From positions 186,001 through 250,000 of the forward strand of contig CAZICV010000004.1 of assembly GCA_964537925.1 (NCBI GenBank): 64,000 nucleotides of DNA, written 5' to 3'. Source of the DNA: SLDF01 sp964537925. GTDB lineage: Bacteria > Bacteroidota > Bacteroidia > Chitinophagales > Saprospiraceae. The translations under genes were made by a program, and so were the position numbers. The notes under the pieces were generated by a model. The model worked only from the letters and a program-made list of their open reading frames with translations, did not search any database and was not told the origin of the DNA. This document shows positions 1-7,956 of the stretch, in pieces (the stretch's first letter is position 1; every line of letters begins with the position of its first letter).

Positions 1-789
1 GACCAGTACTACTACGAGCCATTTTACCCGCGCCTGCTCTCCTACAGGGGCCAGTCCATCACACTGGGCCTTAACGGAGAATATGTGGTAGGTTGCTGGA
101 AAACGGGAGACCCCGCCGGCCGTACGGCGGGATTTTTCCTCATCGATCCCGTCACGATGACTACTTCGCCCCTGCGCCTGCACAACCAGCTCAGGGACCA
201 AGTCTACTATGACCAGAAGCATTTCACGGATGCCGCCGGGTTCCATTATATGATACCGACCGTCAATAAGGCCTATTCATCCGCATTGCATGACCGGCCC
301 AGGCTGCTCAAGGCGGACCCGACCCTGATGGAAACCTGCGGTGGCTACGATGAGAGCGTGCTTATCACACCCGGCTATGGCAGCATGTTGTACTATTCCA
401 GGCAGGAAGTGCCCGGTTATGAGATTTACGATTACTATTTCGGTATCGAAGAAATGGACTTCCAGCAGGATCGCTGTATCGACGATCCCGACCCGACGAC
501 CTACCGCCCGGCAACAGGAAGCGGCTCCGCGACAGAACCGGCAGTATCGCCTACGCTGCTGTCCGGTATCGCAGAGCCGGTCAACGTCCGCTATCACAGC
601 GACACGGAAGGATTCATGGACATAGCAGTATACAACACCCTGGGTCAACTGATCGATGAACAAAGGACTGCAGCCCACAAAGGCGACAATAGTTTCACCG
701 TCAATGCCCGCTTCGCGCCGGGTATCAACCTGGTGACGCTTTCGTGCAATGGGGTGACGACGACAAGAAAGATCATAGTCGGTCAGTAG
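1..789 (+). CDS. T9SS-sorted secreted protein, C-terminal part (5' truncated by window)
   Basis: The frame is open from base 1, so only the last 262 codons are visible; the GTG at 85 is an internal valine, not a start. The visible body is rich in aromatic and polar residues with no catalytic motif I recognise. The last ~75 residues form a type IX secretion (Por) C-terminal sorting domain: a short beta-rich segment containing YNTLGQLI, a turn with APGIN, and the final TTRKIIVGQ strand. In this family the domain directs export through the T9SS and surface attachment or release. The upstream catalytic or binding part lies outside the window, so its function cannot be assigned. Confidence 0.85.
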   Translation, partial: DQYYYEPFYPRLLSYRGQSITLGLNGEYVVGCWKTGDPAGRTAGFFLIDPVTMTTSPLRLHNQLRDQVYYDQKHFTDAAGFHYMIPTVNKAYSSALHDRPRLLKADPTLMETCGGYDESVLITPGYGSMLYYSRQEVPGYEIYDYYFGIEEMDFQQDRCIDDPDPTTYRPATGSGSATEPAVSPTLLSGIAEPVNVRYHSDTEGFMDIAVYNTLGQLIDEQRTAAHKGDNSFTVNARFAPGINLVTLSCNGVTTTRKIIVGQ

Positions 790-801
790 TATGTCGGGAG
801 C

Positions 802-830
802 AAAGGGGTCGGCATAAGTCGGCCCCCTTT
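802..830 (+). terminator. Hairpin after the T9SS gene
   Basis: AAAGGGG (802-808) pairs with CCCCTTT (824-830), starting 12 bases after the stop codon. No long T-run follows, so termination is inferred from position and stem strength only. Confidence 0.4.
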
Positions 831-1125
831 CGCTGACAGGGACTTGTCGGTAACCTCTCCCAAACCTGGCCTTTTTTCCGAGCGACTGGTTTTCAATACT
901 CGCCCACCTTGCGCAGGCATTCGTGCCAGTCGCGTCGGAGTGCCACAAGTGCCGCCGAAAAGACAGCGCAAAGCTCAGCCACAAAGCAGCTCTGGAATCC
1001 CCAACCTGCCCGCGAACTGTTCGCTCACAGAGATCACAAGGCGTACACAGATCACTTGTTCCGACACCAAAACATCTGTGTAAATCCGTGGTATCTGTGA
1101 GCGCTTTGTTTCCGGCGCAAAATTG

Positions 1126-1142
1126 CGTATCTTAATAGGATA
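1126..1142 (+). promoter_or_regulatory. Dispersed palindromic promoter-like motif, copy 1
   Basis: CGTATCTTAATAGGATA matches 16 of 17 positions of the window consensus CGTATCTTAATAAGATA. It is followed by CCCGTTGAAATAACGTCG, resembling the downstream part of other copies. It lies 191 bases before the DoxX-like gene. Confidence 0.5.
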
Positions 1143-1333
1143 AGCCCCGTTGAAATAACGTCGTACAAGCCCCCAAGAGCAAAAACCACAGATTTCTACG
1201 CTGGAAAATCGCCGCACCTGCAAAATATCTCCCGACCGACCGACGCTATATACCCGGCTCCGGCCTGGTAAAGCGCCTGATCAGATCCGCGCAGGAATTT
1301 TATACGGAGGAGCCGGAATAAATATACCCCGAC

Positions 1334-2074
1334 ATGCCCCTCTCCACCGCCATCGACCGGCTCCACGCGCGATCCAGGAACAACCGCTGGATGCGTTACT
1401 TCACCACATTCGTACGCGTGGCGCTGGCCGCAGGGTTCCTGCCCTCGGGATTTGTCAAGATCACCGGGGAGCGATTCACCGCGCTCTCCTCCCAGCACCC
1501 GATGGGCCAATACCTGGATGCGCTCTTTGCCACCGGTTACTATTACACTTTCATCGGCGTCCTGCAGGTCACAGCGGCCATACTGCTGCTCATCCCGCGT
1601 ACTGCGACACTCGGCGCTGTGATCTATTTCCCGATCATCGTCAATATCTGTGTACTGTCGCTGGCTGTCCGGTTTGACGGGTCGCTGCTCTCCTCCCCTT
1701 TCATGGTACTGGCGAATATCTACCTGCTATGCTGGGACTACCACAAGTGGAAACTGATCCTGCCCTTCAATAATGAAGCTGCAGTGGAGGCTCTGCCCAC
1801 TTCGGAAGGACTGAGCAACCGCTTCCCGATCCGGTTCTTCGCCGGGGCATTTGCGACGATCCTACTCGTTGCTTTTTCCATCCACGCTGCTTACAATATG
1901 CGCTCCCGCAATACCCTGCCCGAGTGCCGGGAACATTGTGTCGAAAACAATCGCCCGGCAGCCTGCCAGGACTACTGCGACTGCATCCATGTCCAGGGGC
2001 GGCCGCATCCCAAATGCCTGGAGGAGTATGAGCAGGCCATAACACTAGAGAAGACTGTGAAACAAAGCCGCTAA
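1334..2074 (+). CDS. DoxX-like membrane protein with cysteine-rich C-terminal tail
   Basis: 246 residues. Four hydrophobic segments (about residues 24-42, 69-88, 91-112 and 167-187) and the N-terminal pattern ALAAGFLPSGFVKI are those of DoxX/DoxD-like small membrane proteins, often linked to redox or respiratory roles. The unusual part is the tail after the last membrane segment: cysteines 198, 202, 211, 215, 217 and 228 give a twin CX3C arrangement (CX3C-X8-CX3C), then CXC and one more cysteine. Such a tail could bind metal or form disulfides; this is inference. The gene stands alone, downstream of copy 1 of the palindromic motif. Confidence 0.7.
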   Translation: MPLSTAIDRLHARSRNNRWMRYFTTFVRVALAAGFLPSGFVKITGERFTALSSQHPMGQYLDALFATGYYYTFIGVLQVTAAILLLIPRTATLGAVIYFPIIVNICVLSLAVRFDGSLLSSPFMVLANIYLLCWDYHKWKLILPFNNEAAVEALPTSEGLSNRFPIRFFAGAFATILLVAFSIHAAYNMRSRNTLPECREHCVENNRPAACQDYCDCIHVQGRPHPKCLEEYEQAITLEKTVKQSR

Positions 2075-2196
2075 TAAGGATGAGCAAGCCGTGGAAAGGC
2101 GCAACCACCGCAGAACAAAACCGGTAGCAGCCCGTATCTGCCTCTGGCTACCACCAACGTAAATTTCTCTTTGTAAAATGTTCAACAAAATGAACT

Positions 2197-2213
2197 GTTC
2201 ATGTTTCATGAAC
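2197..2213. promoter_or_regulatory. Perfect palindrome upstream of abiEi copy 1 (predicted operator)
   Basis: GTTCATG-TTT-CATGAAC is a perfect 7-base inverted repeat ending 12 bases before the chosen start at 2225. More GTTCA/TGAAC half-sites flank it between 2179 and 2230. AbiEi antitoxins of the studied type IV systems bind inverted repeats in their own promoter, so autoregulation is the natural reading. Confidence 0.7.
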
Positions 2214-2224
2214 GTTCAAATAAA

Positions 2225-3217
2225 ATGAACACCAAAAAACAAGATATCCTGGAGCAAGCCCTGCTGAACCTGCAGGCCGAACTAGGTGACCGACTCCATC
2301 GGCAACACTCGTGGAAGAAGGGATACGATGCCGCATTTGTGCTGGATGGAAAAACCGTTTTCGTCACAACCGCCAACGAAATACGCGCTCATCAGTTGGG
2401 CCGCCTGCAGGAGTTGAAAGATACCGACAGCGATATGCTCGTCGCTGCTAACTACATCTCCCCGGAAACCAGGAAACTACTAAAACAAAGAGAGATCAAC
2501 TACATCGACAGGGCCGGCAATACCTGGCTGAAGTCAGACCTGGTCTATATTTACATCGAAGGGATACGGAATACCTCGGCGACTGCAATGCAAAAGAGCC
2601 TGGCATTCACCAGGACAGGGCTCAAAGTGGTCTTCCATTTTTTGAATGAGCCACGACTCGTAAATGCTACCTACCGGGAGCTGGCGGTCAAAACAGGCGT
2701 AGCGTTGGGGACCGTCTCAAACGTCATCGAAGGGCTGAAGGAGGAAAAGTTCCTCCTGCGCAAAAATGAAAACGACTGGATCATCAACGACTACAGCGAG
2801 CTGCTCCATCGCTGGCAAAACGAGTATACACAAAAATTAAGACCCTCTCTGTTTGTCAAAAAATACCGGCCCCGCGCAAAAGATTTTTATTTCAACTGGA
2901 AGAATATGGCGTTGGCTGCAGGCGCGCAGTGGGGAGGAGAGCCTGCTGGCGATCTGCTCACCAATTGGCTGAAACCGGAGATCTTCACGCTGTATACTAC
3001 GCAGACACAACAGGAGATCGTGAAAGCATACGAATGGATTCCGGACCCGTCAGGAATCATCCATATCTACAGACCTTTCTGGGATACCCACACAGAAGCA
3101 ATGCAAGGAAATCACGTACCGCCGGTACTGGCCTATACCGACCTGGTAGCCACGATGGACAGCCGATGTATCGAAACCGCAAACAAAATCTATGAACAAT
3201 ACCTACGGAAACAGTAA
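2225..3217 (+). CDS. abiEi: Type IV toxin-antitoxin AbiEi-family antitoxin
   Basis: 330 residues from the ATG at 2225; an earlier in-frame ATG at 2201 lies inside the palindromic operator, so 2225 is preferred. The N-terminal half has the conserved IDRAGNTWLK segment (residues 94-103) typical of long AbiEi/COG4861 proteins in Bacteroidota. Residues ~149-178 form a winged helix-turn-helix (YRELAVKTGVALGTVSNVIE). In known type IV systems AbiEi represses its own promoter and neutralises the AbiEii nucleotidyltransferase without a stable complex. The stop overlaps the next gene by 26 bases, which supports translational coupling. Codon use is AT-richer than in most of the window, suggesting transfer. 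Confidence 0.85.
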   Translation: MNTKKQDILEQALLNLQAELGDRLHRQHSWKKGYDAAFVLDGKTVFVTTANEIRAHQLGRLQELKDTDSDMLVAANYISPETRKLLKQREINYIDRAGNTWLKSDLVYIYIEGIRNTSATAMQKSLAFTRTGLKVVFHFLNEPRLVNATYRELAVKTGVALGTVSNVIEGLKEEKFLLRKNENDWIINDYSELLHRWQNEYTQKLRPSLFVKKYRPRAKDFYFNWKNMALAAGAQWGGEPAGDLLTNWLKPEIFTLYTTQTQQEIVKAYEWIPDPSGIIHIYRPFWDTHTEAMQGNHVPPVLAYTDLVATMDSRCIETANKIYEQYLRKQ

Positions 3218-4046
3218 GGATTACGCTTTCGCCGAGCATAAAGAAACTTTCATCGCGCTGTCGGATATTTTCCGTCACAGGTCCATCCGTTTCTTCCTGA
3301 TTGGCGCACAGGCGAGAGACCTGCACCTTTTCCGGCAAGGTATCAAACCTGTACGAGGCACCAGGGATATCGATTTTGCCGTGATGGTCGAATCTATCGG
3401 GCACTACAATGAACTGTTAGCTGCCTTGACAGAAAAAGGATTCGAAAGGACATCAGACCCATACCGATTGAATTGGAAACAGGGCGAGACCGTGATCGAC
3501 CTGCTCCCGTTTGGTCAGATCGCACAAGATTATACAGTACACTTTACGGAGCGGGACATAGAACTATGTGTTCTTGGATACGCAGAACTGACCGAAGAAC
3601 TGGAGGAACACTACCTGGACAAGGAGCAAACCTTTTCTCTTCCGGTCCCACCGCTACACGGTATATTCCTTTTGAAGCTACTCTCCTGGGACGACAAGAA
3701 GCCGGACCGGGAAAAAGACCTCGCGGACCTCAGCCTCATACTTGACAAGTACTGGAACTTTGTAGAAAACGAGGCCTATGAGCAGCATCAGGATCTATTC
3801 GACGATGATAATTTCAAAGGGAACAGAGCAGCCGCAAGGATTCTCGGGCGTCATTTGAAAGGCACATTGGCCCGGTCGGAAGTCCTTGGCAGGAGAATCA
3901 TAAGGATACTGGAAGAACAGGCAGCCGCCGTTGATCCACCCGGTCCCCTGCTCCGGTATTTCGCCTCCGAACAGGACCAGCCGATTATGACCGTCAGAAT
4001 ACTGCTGGACGAAATACTGGCAGGTATTTCCGATGAGCGTAGTTAA
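3192..4046 (+). CDS. Nucleotidyltransferase toxin, AbiEii-like
   Basis: 284 residues, overlapping the antitoxin by 26 bases. The nucleotidyltransferase core is recognisable: a GAQ turn at residues 38-40 in place of the usual GG/GS, then RDIDFAV with Asp59 and Asp61 as predicted metal ligands. A second acidic strand, VIDLLPFG, follows at about residues 101-108. AbiEii-type toxins transfer nucleotides to RNA; MenT/AbiEii relatives modify tRNA. It belongs to a different branch from the second toxin at 5135-6034, with which it shares only the fold signature. A predicted partner of the preceding gene. Confidence 0.75.
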   Translation: MNNTYGNSKDYAFAEHKETFIALSDIFRHRSIRFFLIGAQARDLHLFRQGIKPVRGTRDIDFAVMVESIGHYNELLAALTEKGFERTSDPYRLNWKQGETVIDLLPFGQIAQDYTVHFTERDIELCVLGYAELTEELEEHYLDKEQTFSLPVPPLHGIFLLKLLSWDDKKPDREKDLADLSLILDKYWNFVENEAYEQHQDLFDDDNFKGNRAAARILGRHLKGTLARSEVLGRRIIRILEEQAAAVDPPGPLLRYFASEQDQPIMTVRILLDEILAGISDERS

Positions 4047-4141
4047 CTCACTACACTGCCACAACTCGTCAACGCTTTAAGGCAAACCAGGGCCAGGACC
4101 AAGAGTGATCTAAAACCACCACCCCACACTAGCTTTGACCA

Positions 4142-4414
4142 ATGAACATCCGCCACCCAGTTGTCGTCCTCGCCACTCTCCTGCTATCCTTGGCTGCCGC
4201 TACACGCTGCCACGGCCGGGCAAAAACAAACCTGCCGGTAAACAGCCACGGCAAGCCAAAAGCGATACAGGGACAGCCCAGGCTGGTACGCACGCAAGGA
4301 GTGGCCTCCGGCAACGTCGGCTGCATGCTACAGGACCGCGAAAGACAGACCTGGTTCGGCACGGGAGGGTTCGGGCTGGCTCGCTACAGCCGCTATATGG
4401 CCTGGCCTATATAA
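4142..4414 (+). pseudogene. Remnant of a two-component-regulator propeller (Reg_prop) protein
   Basis: 90 codons: a hydrophobic leader (residues ~6-20), a short linker, then SGNVGCMLQDRERQTWFGTG, which closely resembles a single blade of the ligand-sensing Reg_prop beta-propellers of Bacteroidota. Intact members have many blades and often a kinase or regulator domain; here the frame stops after about one blade. I read it as a decayed or internally deleted gene, though a small expressed protein cannot be excluded. Confidence 0.55.
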
Positions 4415-4450
4415 GCTTGCCCGGTAAGCGGCAAAGTCTCCTTTATTTTT

Positions 4451-4467
4451 CGTATCTTACTAGTATA
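4451..4467 (+). promoter_or_regulatory. Dispersed palindromic promoter-like motif, copy 2
   Basis: CGTATCTTACTAGTATA matches 14 of 17 consensus positions and ends 10 bases before the ATG at 4478. A -7 element this close would leave almost no leader. Confidence 0.4.
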
Positions 4468-4477
4468 CCGCAGACCT

Positions 4478-5089
4478 ATGCCATCCATCTCAGTCTCGCT
4501 CAGAAATACGGCCGCAGGCATCGCCCTGCTCCTTGCGCTCCATATCCCCGCCTGCCACCCTCCCGGTCCCACCAAAGCAACCGGAGGCGGCCCTGCGGGT
4601 CTCTCTACAGCGAGGCAGGTAACACTCGGCAATACCACGCCGACCGTGGATATACAGCGCTATACGCTGATCTCAGGCCCCGGCGGCGACCGGGACGAAG
4701 ATGCAGCCCGGATATTGGAGACGAAGCGCAAATGGCCGCTGGCGATGCAGTCGCAGGAGAAAGACGCCTTCGAAGAGATACTGGCCAGTGGCTTTACCTT
4801 CACAGACGGCGGGCAGCTCATGAACCGGGCGGATTATATCGCGGACCGCACGGCTCCTTCCGAATGGAAGATCACGCAGGTGCACTATGACAACCTGACC
4901 CTGCAGTTCTTCGGCGACATAGGGGTACTCAGCTACCGCAACCGCGTGACCAATGAGAACACGGAGACTGGCGCCACCGAGATCGAGTACATCAGCTGGG
5001 TAGATGTCTATGTGCAGGAGGACGGACAATGGAAGATCGGCTCGGCGCATGTCGTGGACTTTCGCATGGAACCGGTGAGCAACGAGTGA
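4478..5089 (+). CDS. Lipoprotein with DUF4440/SnoaL-like (NTF2-fold) domain
   Basis: 203 residues. The N-terminus has a signal peptide with lipobox-like HIPAC at about residues 24-28, so it is probably lipid-anchored. Residues ~70-195 match the DUF4440/NTF2-like pattern: a helical start (ILETKRKWPLAM), then SGFTFTDGGQLMNRADYI, VLSYRNRV and a last strand with DGQWKIGSAHV. NTF2-fold proteins of this type bind small ligands or act as isomerases, but the substrate is not predictable. It stands between the propeller remnant and the convergent second AbiE locus. Confidence 0.75.
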   Translation: MPSISVSLRNTAAGIALLLALHIPACHPPGPTKATGGGPAGLSTARQVTLGNTTPTVDIQRYTLISGPGGDRDEDAARILETKRKWPLAMQSQEKDAFEEILASGFTFTDGGQLMNRADYIADRTAPSEWKITQVHYDNLTLQFFGDIGVLSYRNRVTNENTETGATEIEYISWVDVYVQEDGQWKIGSAHVVDFRMEPVSNE

Positions 5090-5134
5090 ACGATATAAGC
5101 TGAAAGTCCCGGATATAGCGGGCGACGCCTACCT

Positions 5135-6034
5135 TTAAGACAGGGTTTCTCTAAGGGCTGCGACCTGTTCAGCATACTTCCGGGAGTTGGTATCCCGAAG
5201 CTTCCCCAGGTTTTCCAACTTCCACCGCACAGCAGGAAATCTCCTGAAGTCATAAATATCCCAGTCCGGGCTTAGCTCTTTGATGCTCACAAGAAATCTC
5301 TTGTCCTCGTCCGTCAGTTTTTCCCGGATAGTGGATATCAACTGCAGCCTTGTGGACTCGTATTGCTCATGGGTAAATGGGGTCGCGGTCATCCCTGCAA
5401 ATTGATTGTCCAGCGCTTTTCGCTGATCCTTTAACTCAGGGGCCAGCAACTCATGTATCGGGCGGGCACTGCTGACCAGGCCGAACAATGTGCCACACCG
5501 CACTTCATCAGAAAAACCATTTTCACCGAGCAGATAACTGACATCAAAAAGGTCACGGGGATGCTGCCGGTCCAGCGCTGCGCAGATTTTGCCTCCGTAC
5601 AACTGGCCGGGCGGTACTATCTGCATAGCAGCATATGCCTCATACTCTTTACCTGCAGACGCACACAATTCCCATCGAACCGGGTCACTGATCGCTCCTC
5701 TCATGATCTGGTTGACTTCCAGTTTGACCTGCGCTGTATGAGTATTTATGAAGAGCTTGGTAGTGTCCCGCTTATGCCTTATATCTACTCCGGTTATTAT
5801 TCGTTCGACCCGTTCCTTTATCCTGGCCAAAGCTTCATTGATATGGAGCAAGGAAGTCCGGCGATCTTCTATAGGCAGATAAGTGAGATCAATATCTACT
5901 GACAACCGGGGCATATCCCGGATAAAAAGATTGATCGCCGTGCCACCGTGCAAAGCGAAACAATCCTCCCTCGCTGCTTCAGGCAGTACCTGCAGCAGTA
6001 ACCTGACCTGCTCTTTGTATTGATCACTTACCAT
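5135..6034 (-). CDS. abiEii: Type IV toxin-antitoxin AbiEii nucleotidyltransferase toxin
   Basis: 299 residues. The motif HGGTAINLF at residues 29-37, followed by SVDIDLTY with Asp47 and Asp49, is the classic AbiEii/AbiGii nucleotidyltransferase signature. The long helical C-terminus matches full-length members. The ATG (6032-6034) overlaps the end of the antitoxin gene by 7 bases, so the two are coupled. Known relatives are GTP- or CTP-dependent RNA nucleotidyltransferases that arrest growth, some protecting against phage. All active-site residues seen are intact. Confidence 0.88.
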   Translation of the reverse strand: MVSDQYKEQVRLLLQVLPEAAREDCFALHGGTAINLFIRDMPRLSVDIDLTYLPIEDRRTSLLHINEALARIKERVERIITGVDIRHKRDTTKLFINTHTAQVKLEVNQIMRGAISDPVRWELCASAGKEYEAYAAMQIVPPGQLYGGKICAALDRQHPRDLFDVSYLLGENGFSDEVRCGTLFGLVSSARPIHELLAPELKDQRKALDNQFAGMTATPFTHEQYESTRLQLISTIREKLTDEDKRFLVSIKELSPDWDIYDFRRFPAVRWKLENLGKLRDTNSRKYAEQVAALRETLS

Positions 6035-6798
6035 TCTTTTTCCAGTTCGCGCGGCACCGTGATCTGGTACCTGGGGATATACACCCCTCCACTGACCAGG
6101 CTACGCTTTCCTGTTCCCAAATCAATACCCTCCAGGTCCAGGCGATTGAACCAGTCATGGCCGGCTTTTTCAGCTAGGTACAAAAACAAGCGCTTGACTT
6201 TAACGGAACCACACGCCTCCAGAAGCTTCCGGACAGTAGCAGGAACAAGATTATTCAAACCTTCCATCAGCTCATAACACGCTGACAGCTCCTCGCGGTC
6301 AGGAACCAGGTAAAGGCATTCCATCATTGCACGGGCGGCAGAAGATACACTAAGTGTAAAAGTGCCGAGCTTCGCTTCTGTCATACCGATACCGGCCGGT
6401 AGAAAAGAAGAAGTATAGTAATCCGGCCTGGCATCCCATTCTCTGTTGCGAAACCATGCAGGCAGTATCTCCCCAGTCTGACCGAAAAGAATGATCCGTT
6501 CCCGTTTAGCAGCAAGATAATGAGCTCTTCCAAGCAACTCCAAAGCCGTAATTCCCCCGGGATGAACAGACAGGCCAAGCTGTCGCTGCAGAGCATATAC
6601 CGCTCCTTCGTAACCGACATCATCGCCCGCCCGTATCAATGCCCCGGTACCGATCGATTCCAGCCATCCGCTCTCCCTGTATTTTCTCAGCAGATCCAGG
6701 CTATAGCCCTGCTTCACCAGCCATGCCGAGGCAAGCACAACCCCCACAGGTTGGGAACGCAGAAGCTGGTTTATTTTTGTTGGCGAGTCGGTTCTCAT
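6028..6798 (-). CDS. abiEi: Type IV toxin-antitoxin AbiEi-family antitoxin (second locus)
   Basis: 256 residues from the ATG at 6796-6798. A longer in-frame reading up to 6948 exists but would run through the perfect palindrome, so it was rejected. The N-terminus carries a helix-turn-helix (residues ~18-45, VVLASAWLVKQGYSLDLLRK), followed by the AbiEi antitoxin body with IRAGDDVGYEGAVYALQRQL and a C-terminal domain ending LEKEW. It should repress the operon and antagonise the toxin that overlaps its 3' end. It shares no obvious close similarity with the AbiEi at 2225, so the two loci are separate acquisitions rather than a duplication. Confidence 0.85.
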   Translation of the reverse strand: MRTDSPTKINQLLRSQPVGVVLASAWLVKQGYSLDLLRKYRESGWLESIGTGALIRAGDDVGYEGAVYALQRQLGLSVHPGGITALELLGRAHYLAAKRERIILFGQTGEILPAWFRNREWDARPDYYTSSFLPAGIGMTEAKLGTFTLSVSSAARAMMECLYLVPDREELSACYELMEGLNNLVPATVRKLLEACGSVKVKRLFLYLAEKAGHDWFNRLDLEGIDLGTGKRSLVSGGVYIPRYQITVPRELEKEW

Positions 6799-6805
6799 AT
6801 CACCG

Positions 6806-6838
6806 ATTACAACTGATATTAGTAATATCAGTTGTAAT
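6806..6838. promoter_or_regulatory. Perfect 15-bp-arm palindrome at the abiEi start (predicted operator)
   Basis: ATTACAACTGATATT (6806-6820) and AATATCAGTTGTAAT (6824-6838) are exact reverse complements around AGT. The site begins 8 bases upstream of the antitoxin start codon, so a bound protein would block initiation. It is the expected target of AbiEi autorepression. Confidence 0.75.
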
Positions 6839-7001
6839 ATAACTCGATTATAACCAGATTGGTTTATTTTATAACAGATCTCAGTACTATAAGTACTAAA
6901 ATACAACAAAAAATAAACCGGTCCAGACTTACAAGACAGCGAAATCATTATTTCCGGCTACCACCTTCCTGCTGACCAAAGAGATTTGCAGCTCCGGGAG
7001 A

Positions 7002-7679
7002 CTAACCCCTCACAGGCACGACCGGCGTACGATCCTTGTAAGCAGACCAGCCTTCCAGGAACGGGTGCGTCGCGCGCCGCTCCACGGCAACCGCCCGCTG
7101 CTCCAACAAGACGGGATAGGAATCGATACTCGTCTCTTCCCGGTAGTACAGCGCCTGTGGTATCGGTGGTCCGGAGCTAAAACCCATATTGTGCCTCAGC
7201 TCACCGGCCAGGAAACTCTTCCTGTAGAAAGTAATGTACATCGGGGAGCCATCGAACGGGTTGATTTCCGTCCGCTTCCTCTCGAACACTTCGGCCGTAC
7301 AGCGATAGCGTTTCCGACCCACTGTCAACACAGTGTCCCCGGCTGATTGCCGATCCTCCCTGCCCGGAGACCGAGGCTCGGCATAGATCATATCCGTGCC
7401 CTCCATCACGTAGTAGGTAGAATCCCCCGAAAAGACGATATACTCCGCATGTACATGAGGTATCCGCTCCGGAGTGCTCCGCTCCGGGAGCAAGCCACTG
7501 GCTCCGGGCCGATGTACCAGGACGATGTCCCGGGCGTAGTACATTTCGACCACCGAAGGGTCATCCTCCGACAATACGTTCCTCCGTTCGAATACGATCC
7601 GGCCGGTAAACTGCTCCGCCTCCTGTGCAGCAGCGGAGACAGATATCACTGTAAAGAGGACAAACAGCACGATGCGCAT
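7002..7679 (-). CDS. Exported protein of unknown function, DUF4412/GLPGLI-like
   Basis: 225 residues from the ATG at 7677-7679, which starts directly with a signal peptide (MRIVLFVLFTVISVSAAAQ); an upstream TTG at 7700 is less likely. The mature part opens with FTGRIVFERRNV and proceeds as alternating beta strands with MYYARDIVLVHRP and YTEF-like strands, a layout seen in Bacteroidota GLPGLI and DUF4412 periplasmic proteins. No catalytic residues are evident. The family match is by pattern only. Confidence 0.5.
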   Translation of the reverse strand: MRIVLFVLFTVISVSAAAQEAEQFTGRIVFERRNVLSEDDPSVVEMYYARDIVLVHRPGASGLLPERSTPERIPHVHAEYIVFSGDSTYYVMEGTDMIYAEPRSPGREDRQSAGDTVLTVGRKRYRCTAEVFERKRTEINPFDGSPMYITFYRKSFLAGELRHNMGFSSGPPIPQALYYREETSIDSYPVLLEQRAVAVERRATHPFLEGWSAYKDRTPVVPVRG

Positions 7680-7956
7680 AACTTTCTTTTTACAAGTCAA
7701 AATACAATATTCCGCTCATACTCAACCGCTTTGGTCCTACCCTATGAGCGAAGTGCAACCAAACACATCCGATAGGGATATTTTCATGCGCCACATATCC
7801 GATCGGACTATAAACTACAAGGCTATATGCCCTAACAAACGTTCGTTAGCCTTTTCTCTTCCCACAAATTAGCAGGATTGGCCTAACCGGCTCCTGCGCT
7901 GCAAAATACCTTTACTCCTGCCGCATGGCCATACACCCTGTCAACGCTACCCACAC

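Larger units (their letters stand above)
790..1333. repeat. Intergenic region built from dispersed repeat modules (copy A)
   Basis: No convincing gene lies here. Bases ~852-950 hold a module (CTCTCCCAAACC, GGCCTTTTTT, CGAGC, TTTTCAA, GCGCAGGC) also present near 32554-32682 and 43895-44020. Bases ~1069-1090 hold a second module (AACATCTGTG followed by AAATCCGTG) shared with 32930-32951. Bases 1126-1142 hold the palindromic motif listed separately. Small ORFs on both strands are by-products of these repeats. Confidence 0.7.

Noticed and set aside
4135..4890. 251-codon ORF over the propeller remnant and DUF4440 gene
   Set aside because: Different frame from both better candidates; the translation is Arg/Pro-rich without a domain, whereas the DUF4440 frame is clearly a real protein.
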